Below are positions 40,497 through 48,460 of a DNA stretch of 64,000 nt, one piece after another. The stretch covers positions 1-64,000 of the forward strand of contig JANQLG010000009.1 in the NCBI GenBank assembly GCA_028280715.1, written 5' to 3'. Both the position numbers and the translations under genes were made by a program. How positions within the stretch are numbered: the first letter of the stretch is position 1; each line of letters starts with the position of its first letter. Source of the DNA: Spongiibacteraceae bacterium. GTDB taxonomy: Bacteria > Pseudomonadota > Gammaproteobacteria > Pseudomonadales > Dasaniaceae. Under the pieces are notes generated by a model. The model was not told the DNA's origin, did no database searches, and worked only from the letters and a program-made list of their open reading frames with translations.

Positions 40497-41451
40497 CCAG
40501 AGCACCACCACAACTACTACCTTGACCTGCGGTACAACCGAAGCAATGCTCGCCCGTTACGATAGGATTACCTTCAAGACTCCGATCCATCAACTCCCTA
40601 ATATGTATCCTGGATTTGTCACTGACAATCAGTGGTAAATCCAGCATCTGGTTAAAATCACAATCATAGACGTACCCCTGCCAATCGATACTGATCAGAT
40701 TGCGACACATCACGGTCTCAAGATTGGCAAGGCTAAAATTATCTTTTAACAACTGCACATATTGGTCGAGTTGGCCATGCGACATCAACACACTACCAAA
40801 ACGGCTAATGGGCATATTGGTAATAACAAACAGCTGATTGAACACAACACCAAAACGCAATTGCAACTCACGTTTGTAATCAATTTCCAGTGAATGCTGA
40901 TCCGGCGGTAAAACCGGGCCAACCGGATTGTAAACCAGATTAAGTGACAAGCCGGGTTCAGTGCCATAACCTATTCGATTTAATAGTTGCAGAGCCTTAA
41001 TGCTGTCAGAGTAAACACCCTTACCACGCTGTTTTTCGACATTTTCTTCCAGATAACAGGGTAATGAGGCGGTAATAGTCACTTTTTGCTCAGCTAAAAA
41101 TTCAGCCATATCTTCATAACCTGGCTCTAACAATATAGTGAGATTACAGCGATCAATAACTTCTACTCCTCTCGCACGAGCTTCTGTCACCAACTCGCGA
41201 AAATGTGGGTTCATCTCCGGTGCACCACCAGTGACATCTAACACTTTGATTTTGTGTTGATCGATAAACGCCAGCAATAAATCAATGGTATTTTCGCCCA
41301 TTAATTCGGTACGTGTCGGTCCTGCATTCACATGACAATGTACACAACTTAAGTTGCACTTATATCCGAGATTAACCTGCAGGATTTCGAGCTGATTACG
41401 TTGAACAGGAGGAAAATTGGTGTTGAGTAATAACGGCCGACTATCTAACAT
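40489..41451 (-). CDS. arsS: Arsenosugar biosynthesis radical SAM protein ArsS
   Basis: ArsS is a radical SAM enzyme proposed to transfer the adenosyl moiety to methylated arsenic on the way to arsenosugars. The [4Fe-4S] motif is C32-N-L-S-C36-V-H-C39. The C-terminal Cys-rich motif CFGCTAGQGSSCGG is characteristic; some homologues are selenoproteins, but no in-frame TGA is seen here. No arsM methyltransferase lies in this window, so the methylated substrate would have to be made elsewhere. Confidence 0.92.
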   Translation of the reverse strand: MLDSRPLLLNTNFPPVQRNQLEILQVNLGYKCNLSCVHCHVNAGPTRTELMGENTIDLLLAFIDQHKIKVLDVTGGAPEMNPHFRELVTEARARGVEVIDRCNLTILLEPGYEDMAEFLAEQKVTITASLPCYLEENVEKQRGKGVYSDSIKALQLLNRIGYGTEPGLSLNLVYNPVGPVLPPDQHSLEIDYKRELQLRFGVVFNQLFVITNMPISRFGSVLMSHGQLDQYVQLLKDNFSLANLETVMCRNLISIDWQGYVYDCDFNQMLDLPLIVSDKSRIHIRELMDRSLEGNPIVTGEHCFGCTAGQGSSCGGALDG

Positions 41452-41602
41452 AAAAAATATCTCTTATATCAAGCTGATCAGTATATTGAGTTATATAAGG
41501 GAAGCAAAGCGAAGCTATATTAGCTTCTAGATAGTAGCTTCGACCGTCGGTTTGCTGCACAATTCCCCACCTCCACTTGTCATCTATATGATGGATGCCA
41601 CT

Positions 41603-42100
41603 ATGAATAACACCGACTACTTCCTCAGCTGGCAAGAATTTCATCGGGACACCCGCGCACTAGCCAGAGTTCTCCTGGAACAACAGGAAGGCAAGACTCC
41701 CTGGAAAGGAATCATCAGTATTGCCCGTGGAGGGCTAGTGCCTGGCGCTATTCTCGCGAGAGAGCTAAATTTGCGCATTGTCGACACCCTCTGCATCTCC
41801 AGTTACGACCATACCAATCAGGGTGAAATAAGCATCCTAAAAAGCATTGATGGCGATGGAGAAGGTTACCTGCTGGTTGACGACCTAGTGGATACAGGTA
41901 ATACCGCCAAAGCAGCTAAAAGCATATTACCGGCGGCCAAACTAATTACTGTTTATGCCAAACCTCAGGGCAAAGCCTTAACTGAAATGTATGTGCGTGA
42001 ATTTGACCAGAATACCTGGCTTCATTTTCCCTGGGATTCAGAAATGGTTGACGACGGCTTCAACTATAGCACGCCACTGGCGGAAAAATTATCCTGTTGA
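41603..42100 (+). CDS. gpt: Xanthine-guanine phosphoribosyltransferase
   Basis: Gpt salvages guanine, xanthine and hypoxanthine with PRPP. The protein aligns closely with E. coli Gpt: WKGIISIARGGLVPGAILAREL, DTLCISSYDH and the PRPP-binding LLVDDLVDTGNTAKA. The frame is open upstream to 41552, but the ATG at 41603 (MNNTDYFLSWQEFHRD) gives 165 residues and lines up with the family N-terminus. Confidence 0.96.
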   Translation: MNNTDYFLSWQEFHRDTRALARVLLEQQEGKTPWKGIISIARGGLVPGAILARELNLRIVDTLCISSYDHTNQGEISILKSIDGDGEGYLLVDDLVDTGNTAKAAKSILPAAKLITVYAKPQGKALTEMYVREFDQNTWLHFPWDSEMVDDGFNYSTPLAEKLSC

Positions 42101-42152
42101 TTTATTGAGCAGAGAACAAACGTTGGAGAGAGATTGAGGTACTTATATGAGC

Positions 42153-42392
42153 TTAATGACTCCCTGTCAGGTAGTTGCGCATAATCCACCAAGGATCATT
42201 AGTTGTATAGTTCGAACTGCGTCGATCTGAAACTCGTCGGCAACCACCTAAAGGTATTAAATCTAAATTGTCTATTTTACGACGGTCATTTTGCTTTCTT
42301 GGATCTGAAAAAGGGTCATTACTACCCAAAGTATATGAGGTTTCACTACCTACCCTTTTTTTCACAACACGTCTATTCACCCTGGAAGCCAC
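42153..42392 (-). CDS. Small Arg-rich hypothetical protein
   Basis: A 79-residue open frame on the minus strand, not recognised as a known family. It has two DRR motifs (NDRRKIDN and VSDRRSS), a GGCRR motif and a C-terminal WWIMRNY. The composition looks protein-like rather than random and nothing else is coded here, but the start is uncertain: the frame begins at a GTG, with another GTG four codons on (VNRRVVKKR). The 158 nt between it and the next gene hold nothing recognisable. Confidence 0.45.
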   Translation of the reverse strand: MASRVNRRVVKKRVGSETSYTLGSNDPFSDPRKQNDRRKIDNLDLIPLGGCRRVSDRRSSNYTTNDPWWIMRNYLTGSH

Positions 42393-42550
42393 AACCTAAA
42401 ATCTCAACCCCTAAAACATTATCATTGTTATCTAAGACCTAGCCGAAACTCTAACTCTAATATAAAACCCCGGTTACTGTCATCAGATCACACAAATTTC
42501 GAGACCTCCGTCACAATAAAGAATGATGAAAGAATAAACCACCCTTCAAG

Positions 42551-43174
42551 TCAGAGACGGCTCCATAGATCTGTCAATTTAGCAGCATCGTACTCATGAT
42601 GGAGCGCCAAAGAATTGAGTGCAAATTCCATGTTGATCGACGGTTCCTGATCAGCGTGCATCACCACAGGCTTAATCTTTCTATCAACTAACTCAAAACC
42701 AATCGTCTTTGATGCCATCCCCAGTCGAGCTTTTTCAAAATTGAGCAACGTAATGCACTTATCAACTTCCAGTATTTCATTTCCACTATCAGAATGAATA
42801 TCAATGCAGCGATACTCTGGTAACTGAAACTGATAAACACAGGTAAAAAATATTTCCGGGCGTTCCACCACACCCAAAGCCACAGCACGCCGGTATGCAG
42901 CATCGGCAACTTCAAAACACTTCGGATCATCATCACTCACGTAGGGCAATAACAAAAAGCAGCGCCCCTGTTCATCGCGATAAAAATCATTCAAAGAATT
43001 ATCAATGTACAAATCATCCTTAAGAATGACAGGCCGCTCGACCTTACCATACAGAGCCCATATGAAAGGGCCTATTCGATCCTTAGCTTGCAATAAAACA
43101 ATACCCCTATCGGGTTTAGTACGGCGCTCACTTTCAGGGCGCAGTTCGGGTGATTCATCTATTGGAGAAGCCAT
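42551..43174 (-). CDS. Hypothetical protein, 207 residues
   Basis: I do not recognise this protein. It is soluble, with no signal peptide or membrane helix, acidic, and has an N-terminal low-complexity segment (ESPELRPESERRTKPDRG) followed by a compact alpha/beta-looking part (about 25-205). The ATG at 43174 is the first in frame. It points the same way as the 79-residue frame downstream of it and away from the tRNA gene. Confidence 0.75.
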   Translation of the reverse strand: MASPIDESPELRPESERRTKPDRGIVLLQAKDRIGPFIWALYGKVERPVILKDDLYIDNSLNDFYRDEQGRCFLLLPYVSDDDPKCFEVADAAYRRAVALGVVERPEIFFTCVYQFQLPEYRCIDIHSDSGNEILEVDKCITLLNFEKARLGMASKTIGFELVDRKIKPVVMHADQEPSINMEFALNSLALHHEYDAAKLTDLWSRL

Positions 43175-43331
43175 CGCAGTAACAAATTAAATTATTGGTG
43201 ATGTTATTAATGCGTTTACTTGAAGATTACTTTTTAACCATTTCGATTCTACTTAAAGCTTGCAGTCAATAAAAGCAAACTGCCAAACATTGAATAGATA
43301 TAAGCAAAATATTTACAGAAATTTTCTGGCT

Positions 43332-43360
43332 TTGCAGACCCAACTGGATTCTTTTAGAAT
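43332..43360 (+). promoter_or_regulatory. Promoter of tRNA-Arg
   Basis: TTGCAG (43332-43337) and TAGAAT (43355-43360) are separated by 17 nt, ending 10 nt before the mature tRNA 5' end. That leaves only about 4 leader nucleotides, as is usual for single tRNA genes. Confidence 0.65.
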
Positions 43361-43370
43361 CACGCTGCCC

Positions 43371-43447
43371 GCCCCGATGGCACAGCTGGATAGCGCGGCC
43401 CCCTCCTAAGGGGCAGGTCTCAGGTTCGAATCCTGATCGGGGCGCCA
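43371..43447 (+). tRNA. tRNA-Arg (anticodon CCU)
   Basis: A complete 77-nt cloverleaf with encoded CCA. The acceptor stem is GCCCCGA/TCGGGGC with discriminator G; the anticodon stem GCCCC/GGGGC encloses loop CTCCTAA, so the anticodon is CCT at 43405-43407 and reads AGG codons. The T arm TCAGG-TTCGAAT-CCTGA is perfect. No protein gene is co-transcribed before it. Confidence 0.97.
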
Positions 43448-43490
43448 TATTTTAAAAGGCCCACCTAATCAGGTGGGCCTTTTAAAATAT
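43447..43490 (+). terminator. Terminator after tRNA-Arg, 20-bp perfect inverted repeat
   Basis: Arms 43447-43466 and 43471-43490 are perfectly complementary over 20 bp with a 4-nt loop (AATC). A GC-rich core (GGCCCACCT) is flanked by A-rich and T-rich ends, so it can terminate in both directions. Confidence 0.85.
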
Positions 43491-43524
43491 TCTACCCGTA
43501 CATGATTTGAAATGACTTGTTCGA

Positions 43525-43615
43525 CAAATTGCTTTGCAATTTGATACCCAAAACACATCGTGGGGTACGCTGACCGGCCGCAGGTCGCCCGAAGGGCCAA
43601 CAAGCCAAGCTTGTT
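43525..43615. repeat. Cluster of short perfect hairpins downstream of tRNA-Arg
   Basis: The 343-nt spacer between the tRNA and the BlaI gene has no convincing ORF but holds several tight hairpins: CAAATTGC/GCAATTTG with a TTT loop (43525-43543), GACC/GGTC (43572-43586), GCCC/GGGC with a GAA loop (43587-43597) and AACAAGC/GCTTGTT with a CAA loop (43599-43615). The middle part is much more GC-rich than the flanks. It may be a remnant of something inserted next to the tRNA. Confidence 0.45.
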
Positions 43616-43692
43616 TTAGATTTATCCTGTTACCCCTTCCACCATCTATTTATCCCATTAATTCATTAACAAACCGCTAGATCTTACAATCA

Positions 43693-43710
43693 ATGCTAAA
43701 AAAATAGCAT
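43693..43710. promoter_or_regulatory. BlaI-type operator 1
   Basis: ATGCTAAAAAAATAGCAT is a perfect dyad with 6-bp arms (ATGCTA/TAGCAT). It shares the TGCTA/TAGCA core with two further sites downstream and lies upstream of the promoter of the BlaI operon. Confidence 0.75.
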
Positions 43711-43717
43711 CTTCCTA

Positions 43718-43745
43718 TTGACTGAAACCAAATAAGTGCTAAATT
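43718..43745 (+). promoter_or_regulatory. Promoter of the BlaI-TonB operon
   Basis: TTGACT (43718-43723), a 16-nt spacer and TAAATT (43740-43745) form a plausible promoter. Operator 2 covers its -10 element, so repressor binding would block RNA polymerase. Confidence 0.5.
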
Positions 43746-43753
43746 TATAGCAT
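43736..43753. promoter_or_regulatory. BlaI-type operator 2
   Basis: GTGCTAAATTTATAGCAT has arms TGCTA/TAGCA and the same 18-bp architecture as operators 1 and 3. It overlaps the candidate -10 box. Confidence 0.75.
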
Positions 43754-43754
43754 G

Positions 43755-43772
43755 ATGCTAAAAAATTAGCAC
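43755..43772. promoter_or_regulatory. BlaI-type operator 3
   Basis: ATGCTAAAAAATTAGCAC has arms TGCTAA/TTAGCA. It starts 19 bp after the start of operator 2, nearly two helical turns, so two repressor dimers could bind on one face side by side. It ends 18 nt before the BlaI start codon. Confidence 0.75.
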
Positions 43773-43790
43773 AAAAAGAGCAGCGCTATT

Positions 43791-44177
43791 ATGAAACCAA
43801 AGTCAGAAAAACAATTAAGCCGGCGTGAAAGGCAAATAATGGATATTCTTTACGAAGAAAAGGAATGCTCTGCTCATGAAATTAGGGACAAAATGCACGA
43901 TGCACCAAGCTACTCAACAGTAAGAGCTCTTCTCGCCAAAATGCTTGAAAAAAATCTTGTAGACAACAAGCAAGATGGGGCTCGCTATATCTATTTTCCC
44001 AAACAAGAACTAGGAGCTGCACGTAAAAATGCATTACAAAGACTAGTTAAAACTTTTTTTGGCGGCTCTGCCATAAATGCCGTTACCGCACTACTGGGCA
44101 TGCAATCTGCGCAATTAGACGATGACGAAATCGCACAACTAGAAGAACTAATTGAAAAGGCTAAAAAGCAGAAATAG
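43791..44177 (+). CDS. BlaI/MecI/CopY-family transcriptional repressor
   Basis: A 128-residue winged-helix repressor. The N-terminal DNA-binding part reads LSRRERQIMDILYEEKECSA, with MHDAPSYSTVRALLAKMLEK, a near-textbook BlaI recognition segment; the C-terminal half is the dimerisation region. In the classical system such repressors are cleaved or displaced when the partner M56 protease is activated. That partner is the next gene, 33 nt on. Three matching operators lie just upstream. Confidence 0.95.
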   Translation: MKPKSEKQLSRRERQIMDILYEEKECSAHEIRDKMHDAPSYSTVRALLAKMLEKNLVDNKQDGARYIYFPKQELGAARKNALQRLVKTFFGGSAINAVTALLGMQSAQLDDDEIAQLEELIEKAKKQK

Positions 44178-44210
44178 CAGTAGTTAAAACACTGCTAGGA
44201 GGTGAACAAA

Positions 44211-45788
44211 GTGATACATGAATCAATCTTCACTGAAGTCACAATTACAGGGATCACTGTATATGGCCTAGCATTACTATTTGTAAAAGCAGTTATTATT
44301 TTAATCTTGGCGGAAACCTTATCAGATCAATTTGAGTTCAGCCCAGCATCTATTCGCCACAATATATGGTTGATTGCCCTAATTAGCCTCGTAGCACTTC
44401 CACTACTTATGCTTTCACTTCCCACATGGCACGTTTTTAGTATTGATATACCTGATCAAGTAAATTCAATGCAAACGGCGCTTCCAGAATCAGTCTCACG
44501 TACAGGGCCACAATTAGCAGAAACCACGTTAGTTGACTGGCTTGTTGTCTTTTACTTACTCATTGTATCTGCCCGGCTACTCTACTTATTTATCCAAATC
44601 ATCCAAGTAGGGCTAATTACCGCAAAAGCAACGGATGCTGGGCAACAATGGTATCAGGATGCAGCCCATTATTTTGAAGGCAAACTACACATCAAGATCA
44701 ACAAACAGATTGAAGGACCTGTTACTTGGGGCATCCTCAACCCTGTGATTCTTTTACCTGAAACAAGTCAGAACTGGTCCCAATTAGAACGTGAAATGGT
44801 ACTGAAACATGAATGCGAACATATTCGTCGTGCTGACTGGCTTACTCAACTCTTAAGTCAACTAGCAGCAGTACTCTACTGGCCGGTACCAGGCATACAA
44901 AAAGCTTTGCGAAATTTATCACTGGAAGCTGAAAGAGCCTGCGACAATGCTGTATTGGCAACTGGTGTATCAGCTTCTGATTACGCAGCTCTACTGTTAA
45001 CCCAAGCCAAAACCAATAAGTTACGATCTACAATCGCTCTAGGAAAATCTTCGGAGCTTGTCCAGAGAATCCGCCATATCGTTAGTATGTATGTTGATAG
45101 AGCTGGCGAAAAACGAGCTCGATTATTACTAAGTTTGGGAGCAATGTTTTTTCTGATTCCTTTTGCATCCATACAAGCAATAGGCAACATATCTCCCCAG
45201 AATTCATTAGCGGGTATGTTTGTACAACCAATTATCATTTCAGCGGAAAAAAACAATTCCACATTAACAAATAACGTTACTACAGAGATAATACGCCCCA
45301 TCAAGCCAATAACCTTGGATACTCCTCCACAAATTTTTACAAAAAATCAAACATCAGAAATAGTTACTACATATTCTAGAGACTTTATTGCTTACACAGA
45401 GAAGAGCTTTCCAGAAGAGCTAAAGATATCCAGACTACAAACCAGCTCAGCAAAACTAATTGCCAGACAACAACCTATTTATCCTTCAAAAGCACAACGC
45501 AAAGGTATTGAAGGCCGAGTAGTTGTTGAATTTGACCTAAACGAACATGGAAAAGTCATTAATCCCAGAATAATACAATCAACACCTTCTTCTATCTTTA
45601 ATCGGTCCGTTATAAAGGCTATTAGCCAATACCAATACGAACCTTATTCATTAGACGGGCAACCTATTGGCTTACACGGTCTTCAAGAAGAGTTCCAATT
45701 TAAGCTCATCGATAACAATACAACTAAACATACCTCTGCTAATAGAAATACTACTGAAGAAGAAAAGCACCTTATAGATTCAAGCTAA
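44211..45788 (+). CDS. BlaR1-like M56 membrane metallopeptidase with C-terminal TonB domain
   Basis: A 525-residue inner-membrane sensor protease. About four transmembrane segments surround a cytoplasmic zinc protease with HECEH (about residues 200-204) and the downstream glutamate in LEAERACDNAV. Instead of the penicillin-binding sensor of BlaR1, the periplasmic C-terminus (about 425-510) is a TonB domain (QPIYPSKAQRKGIEGRVVVEFDLNEHG). The GTG at 44211 is the start because GGAGG lies 8 nt before it; the GTG three codons earlier overlaps that ribosome site. Confidence 0.92.
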   Translation: MIHESIFTEVTITGITVYGLALLFVKAVIILILAETLSDQFEFSPASIRHNIWLIALISLVALPLLMLSLPTWHVFSIDIPDQVNSMQTALPESVSRTGPQLAETTLVDWLVVFYLLIVSARLLYLFIQIIQVGLITAKATDAGQQWYQDAAHYFEGKLHIKINKQIEGPVTWGILNPVILLPETSQNWSQLEREMVLKHECEHIRRADWLTQLLSQLAAVLYWPVPGIQKALRNLSLEAERACDNAVLATGVSASDYAALLLTQAKTNKLRSTIALGKSSELVQRIRHIVSMYVDRAGEKRARLLLSLGAMFFLIPFASIQAIGNISPQNSLAGMFVQPIIISAEKNNSTLTNNVTTEIIRPIKPITLDTPPQIFTKNQTSEIVTTYSRDFIAYTEKSFPEELKISRLQTSSAKLIARQQPIYPSKAQRKGIEGRVVVEFDLNEHGKVINPRIIQSTPSSIFNRSVIKAISQYQYEPYSLDGQPIGLHGLQEEFQFKLIDNNTTKHTSANRNTTEEEKHLIDSS

Positions 45789-45880
45789 ATTGAATTAAGT
45801 TCCATTTTTCAACCCTTTTAACATCTGGTTTTCTAACTAGCGGGATCACTCACCCTGTAAAAAGAGTCAGGAGAAAAATC

Positions 45881-46510
45881 ATGCAAACAACATTCTTGGA
45901 TAACAAAAATTTTTTCTTGAACGGATTGCGCATTAGCACTAGCGCTGGGTTATCAGTATTCATCACAGGATCGCTATTTCTACTGATGTATACCTTAATA
46001 GCTATGGAGCCACCTAAAGTCATTGACAATGAAATAAAAATTCAGGGGATAGTAATGCCTGAAGAAAGAGTCATCGATGTTCAAATAGAGGAAATAGAAA
46101 AAAAACCACCTGAACCTACACAAGAGCCAGATATGCCAGAATTTGTAGAAAATTTTGAAAACATAGAGGCACTGGAGATAACAATGCGTCCTACTACGGG
46201 CCCAACTGATATCAACCCCAATAATGGAGAGGGATCAGGCGAAGCAATGCCCATTTTTAAAGTCGCACCTCAATACCCCCGTCGAGCTTTAACTAAAGGA
46301 ATAGAAGGCTTTGTAGAATTAATGTTTGACATTACAACAGCAGGAAAAACCGAAAACATTAGAGTTATTTATGCTGAGCCAAAGGGCTATTTTGAAAGAA
46401 ATGCTGTAAACGTACTAGCCAAATGGAAGTACAAACCAGCTTTAGATGATGGCATTCCACAACCACAAAGAAACCAGACAACCAGAATCACCTATGAGCT
46501 GGAAAAATAA
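45881..46510 (+). CDS. TonB family energy transducer
   Basis: A 209-residue TonB protein: N-terminal transmembrane anchor (about 18-41), a proline/glutamate-rich periplasmic spacer (EEIEKKPPEPTQEPDMPEF) and a C-terminal TonB domain (about 125-208) with APQYPRRALTKGIEGFVELMFDI and ERNAVNVLAKWKYKPA. It resembles the TonB2-type proteins with a short spacer. AGGAG precedes the ATG. It lies 92 nt after the M56 gene. Confidence 0.93.
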   Translation: MQTTFLDNKNFFLNGLRISTSAGLSVFITGSLFLLMYTLIAMEPPKVIDNEIKIQGIVMPEERVIDVQIEEIEKKPPEPTQEPDMPEFVENFENIEALEITMRPTTGPTDINPNNGEGSGEAMPIFKVAPQYPRRALTKGIEGFVELMFDITTAGKTENIRVIYAEPKGYFERNAVNVLAKWKYKPALDDGIPQPQRNQTTRITYELEK

Positions 46511-46536
46511 TGTATTTCTACGCAAGGAGACTACTG

Positions 46537-46944
46537 ATGACTACCTATACCAAAGAGCTTGAAAATGATGAAAACGCAAAAATCGACTTAACACCTATGC
46601 TTGATGTTGTTTTTATCATGTTAATATTTTTTATAGTCACTGCCTCATTTATACGGGAGGCAAGCATCACTTTAGAAAGGCCTGAACAATCCCAATCACC
46701 TTCACAGACAGATCAAGAAAACATCATCGTAAATTTAATGGCTGACAATCAGATTTTTCTTGAAGGTCGTCGCATTGATCACAGATCTTTACGAGCATAC
46801 TTCGAACGACTGAAAGCAAAAAATAATGAGGCAACGCTTATCATTAATGCACAAAATAATTCCAAAACCTATGCTATAGCACAAATATCCGATGCCGCAC
46901 TTCAAGCAGGCATTGTAAGAATTACTTTAGCAAACGTCGATTAG
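46537..46944 (+). CDS. ExbD/TolR family proton-channel protein
   Basis: A 135-residue ExbD-like protein with a short cytoplasmic N-terminus, one transmembrane helix starting at IDLTPMLDVVFIMLIFFIV and a periplasmic domain. The aspartate in PMLDVVF is the conserved proton-path residue. The frame is open from 46510, but the ATG at 46537 has AAGGAG upstream. ExbD normally works in a complex with ExbB; no exbB is found in this cluster or window. Confidence 0.93.
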   Translation: MTTYTKELENDENAKIDLTPMLDVVFIMLIFFIVTASFIREASITLERPEQSQSPSQTDQENIIVNLMADNQIFLEGRRIDHRSLRAYFERLKAKNNEATLIINAQNNSKTYAIAQISDAALQAGIVRITLANVD

Positions 46945-46953
46945 GAGCCTCCC

Positions 46954-47655
46954 ATGAAAAGTCTGATTACATTAGCCATATTGATGCTACTTAGTAGTAA
47001 CCTCCAGGCCCAGGGGTTTCCTGAAGAAAAACACATCATTGTTTCTGGCAGTGGTTTTATAGAGCATATGCCCGATTATGCGGAGGTATATTTAACCACC
47101 ACAAAAACCTCTGAAACACTCAAAATATCAAAAGAAAATGTAGATAGCATTACACAGAAAGTTCTTGATGCTGCATTAAGTATAGGTATTAAACCCGAAG
47201 ACATAGGCGCATCAAAAATACACGCCGAACCGCACTATAAATGGATTGATAATGACAGAAAATATTTAGGGGAACGGGTTAGCCGATCAATCACATTGAT
47301 ATTAAGAGATCTCAGCCAATATTCACCACTGATACAAGCTGTAATAAATGCAGGTGTCACAGAGCTAGACGGGGTGCAATTTAAGTTTAATGATCGAAAT
47401 GCTTTAAAAAGAGAAGCCATGCAATATGCCATTATCGATGCCAAGAAAAAAGCTGAAGTCATTGCCAGACAATTTGGTTCAAAAGTAAACGATGTCTATA
47501 AAATCTCCGAAAAATCAATAGATGATGAGAGTTATTATCGGAGTCATCAATATGCAATGTTAGCCGATGTAGCCATGCCGACAAGAAAAGCTGAATTAAA
47601 GGTTAGAAAACAACGAATTGATGAATCAATATATGCTGTTTTTATTCTAAAATGA
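46954..47655 (+). CDS. SIMPL domain (DUF541) exported protein
   Basis: A 233-residue periplasmic protein with a signal peptide (SLITLAILMLLSSNLQAQ) and a SIMPL domain: HIIVSGSGFIEHMPDYAEVYL, with AMQYAIIDAKKKAEVIARQFG near the end. SIMPL proteins occur in the envelope and are linked to stress in other bacteria, but no activity is established for most of them. It starts 9 nt after exbD with GGAG upstream, so it is clearly in the operon. Confidence 0.92.
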   Translation: MKSLITLAILMLLSSNLQAQGFPEEKHIIVSGSGFIEHMPDYAEVYLTTTKTSETLKISKENVDSITQKVLDAALSIGIKPEDIGASKIHAEPHYKWIDNDRKYLGERVSRSITLILRDLSQYSPLIQAVINAGVTELDGVQFKFNDRNALKREAMQYAIIDAKKKAEVIARQFGSKVNDVYKISEKSIDDESYYRSHQYAMLADVAMPTRKAELKVRKQRIDESIYAVFILK

Positions 47656-47675
47656 ATTGTAATAAGCAACCATAA

Positions 47676-47718
47676 AGGGTTTATTGCTTTAATGATCAAC
47701 TTTAGCGCAATAAACCCT
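47676..47718. terminator. Inverted repeat between convergent SIMPL and methyltransferase genes
   Basis: Perfect 12-bp arms AGGGTTTATTGC (47676-47687) and GCAATAAACCCT (47707-47718) with a 19-nt loop straddle the 3' end of the methyltransferase gene. There is no long T-run, so a bidirectional terminator is likely but not certain. Confidence 0.5.
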
Positions 47719-48390
47719 AACATCTCTAAATTCATCAAACTCATCCAAATCTGGCACCGTAGTACCCTCTCTCCTCTCAATTAACTCATAGGGAGGATGA
47801 GAGAAGTTTTTGACTCTGGAATCAGCAATCAATACAGTATCGGCGAAATCCAGAAAAGTACTCAGCCAGCTGAGATTAGCTTTATCGTAAAGCACGTCGG
47901 CAACAATAATAATGTCAAAAGCGAGGCTTTCAGAGTGTAATGTATCGCTGTTGATTCCGGGCACCTGATAAAAGTCTTCATAAATTTCAATATCTACCTG
48001 ATTATGTTCCGCGTTAGCCTGAGTAGCCAACACCGCATCCTCATCGATATCACATGCCACCACCGACTCGGCGCCTGCTTTTGCGGCAGCAATCGCAACA
48101 ACACCTGAGCCACAACCAAAATCCAGCACTCGCTTGCCCGTAACCCATTCCGGTTGCTCCAGAATAAACTGTGCCAACACCTGGCCACTAGCCCAACAAA
48201 AGGCCCAATAGGCCGGATAATTCATCACAGCTAACATCTCATCATGACTAAGTTCATCCTGGGGAATATCCTGATTAATCAGAAATAGCTCAATCTCAGG
48301 CGTTAGCGGTAATGATATTAACTCTGCTCTTGCGGGCGCTAATATCTGTCGTAGCTTTTCAGTCAGAAGCTGATGGGTTTTAAAACTCAT
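47689..48390 (-). CDS. Class I SAM-dependent methyltransferase (ETF-beta lysine methyltransferase-like)
   Basis: A SAM methyltransferase with motif [21 protein letters not shown], the acidic ACDID, and IIVADVLYD in place of motif IV. The pattern [16 protein letters not shown] before motif I and the DVLYD motif recall the METTL20/ETFBKMT group that methylates lysines of electron transfer flavoprotein beta; that substrate is inferred. The ATG at 48390 gives 233 residues; the frame is open to a TTG at 48420. Confidence 0.82.
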   Translation of the reverse strand: MSFKTHQLLTEKLRQILAPARAELISLPLTPEIELFLINQDIPQDELSHDEMLAVMNYPAYWAFCWASGQVLAQFILEQPEWVTGKRVLDFGCGSGVVAIAAAKAGAESVVACDIDEDAVLATQANAEHNQVDIEIYEDFYQVPGINSDTLHSESLAFDIIIVADVLYDKANLSWLSTFLDFADTVLIADSRVKNFSHPPYELIERREGTTVPDLDEFDEFRDVRVYCAKVDH

Positions 48391-48460
48391 ACTGGACAAA
48401 ATTCTTAAGGGGCTCTTCAAGGGAAAAATCCCTATAATAACAAATGGGGGTCAAGAAAAG

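Noticed and set aside
41441-41644. 67-residue minus-strand frame overlapping the starts of arsS and gpt
   Set aside because: It overlaps the opening codons of gpt on the other strand and has no family-like features; better explained as a shadow frame of the divergent promoter region.
44202-44210. GTG at 44202 as the start of the M56-TonB gene
   Set aside because: This GTG overlaps the GGAGG ribosome site that fits the GTG at 44211.
43371-47655. Integrative element at tRNA-Arg
   Set aside because: No integrase gene and no repeat of the tRNA 3' end found; kept only as a question in the findings.
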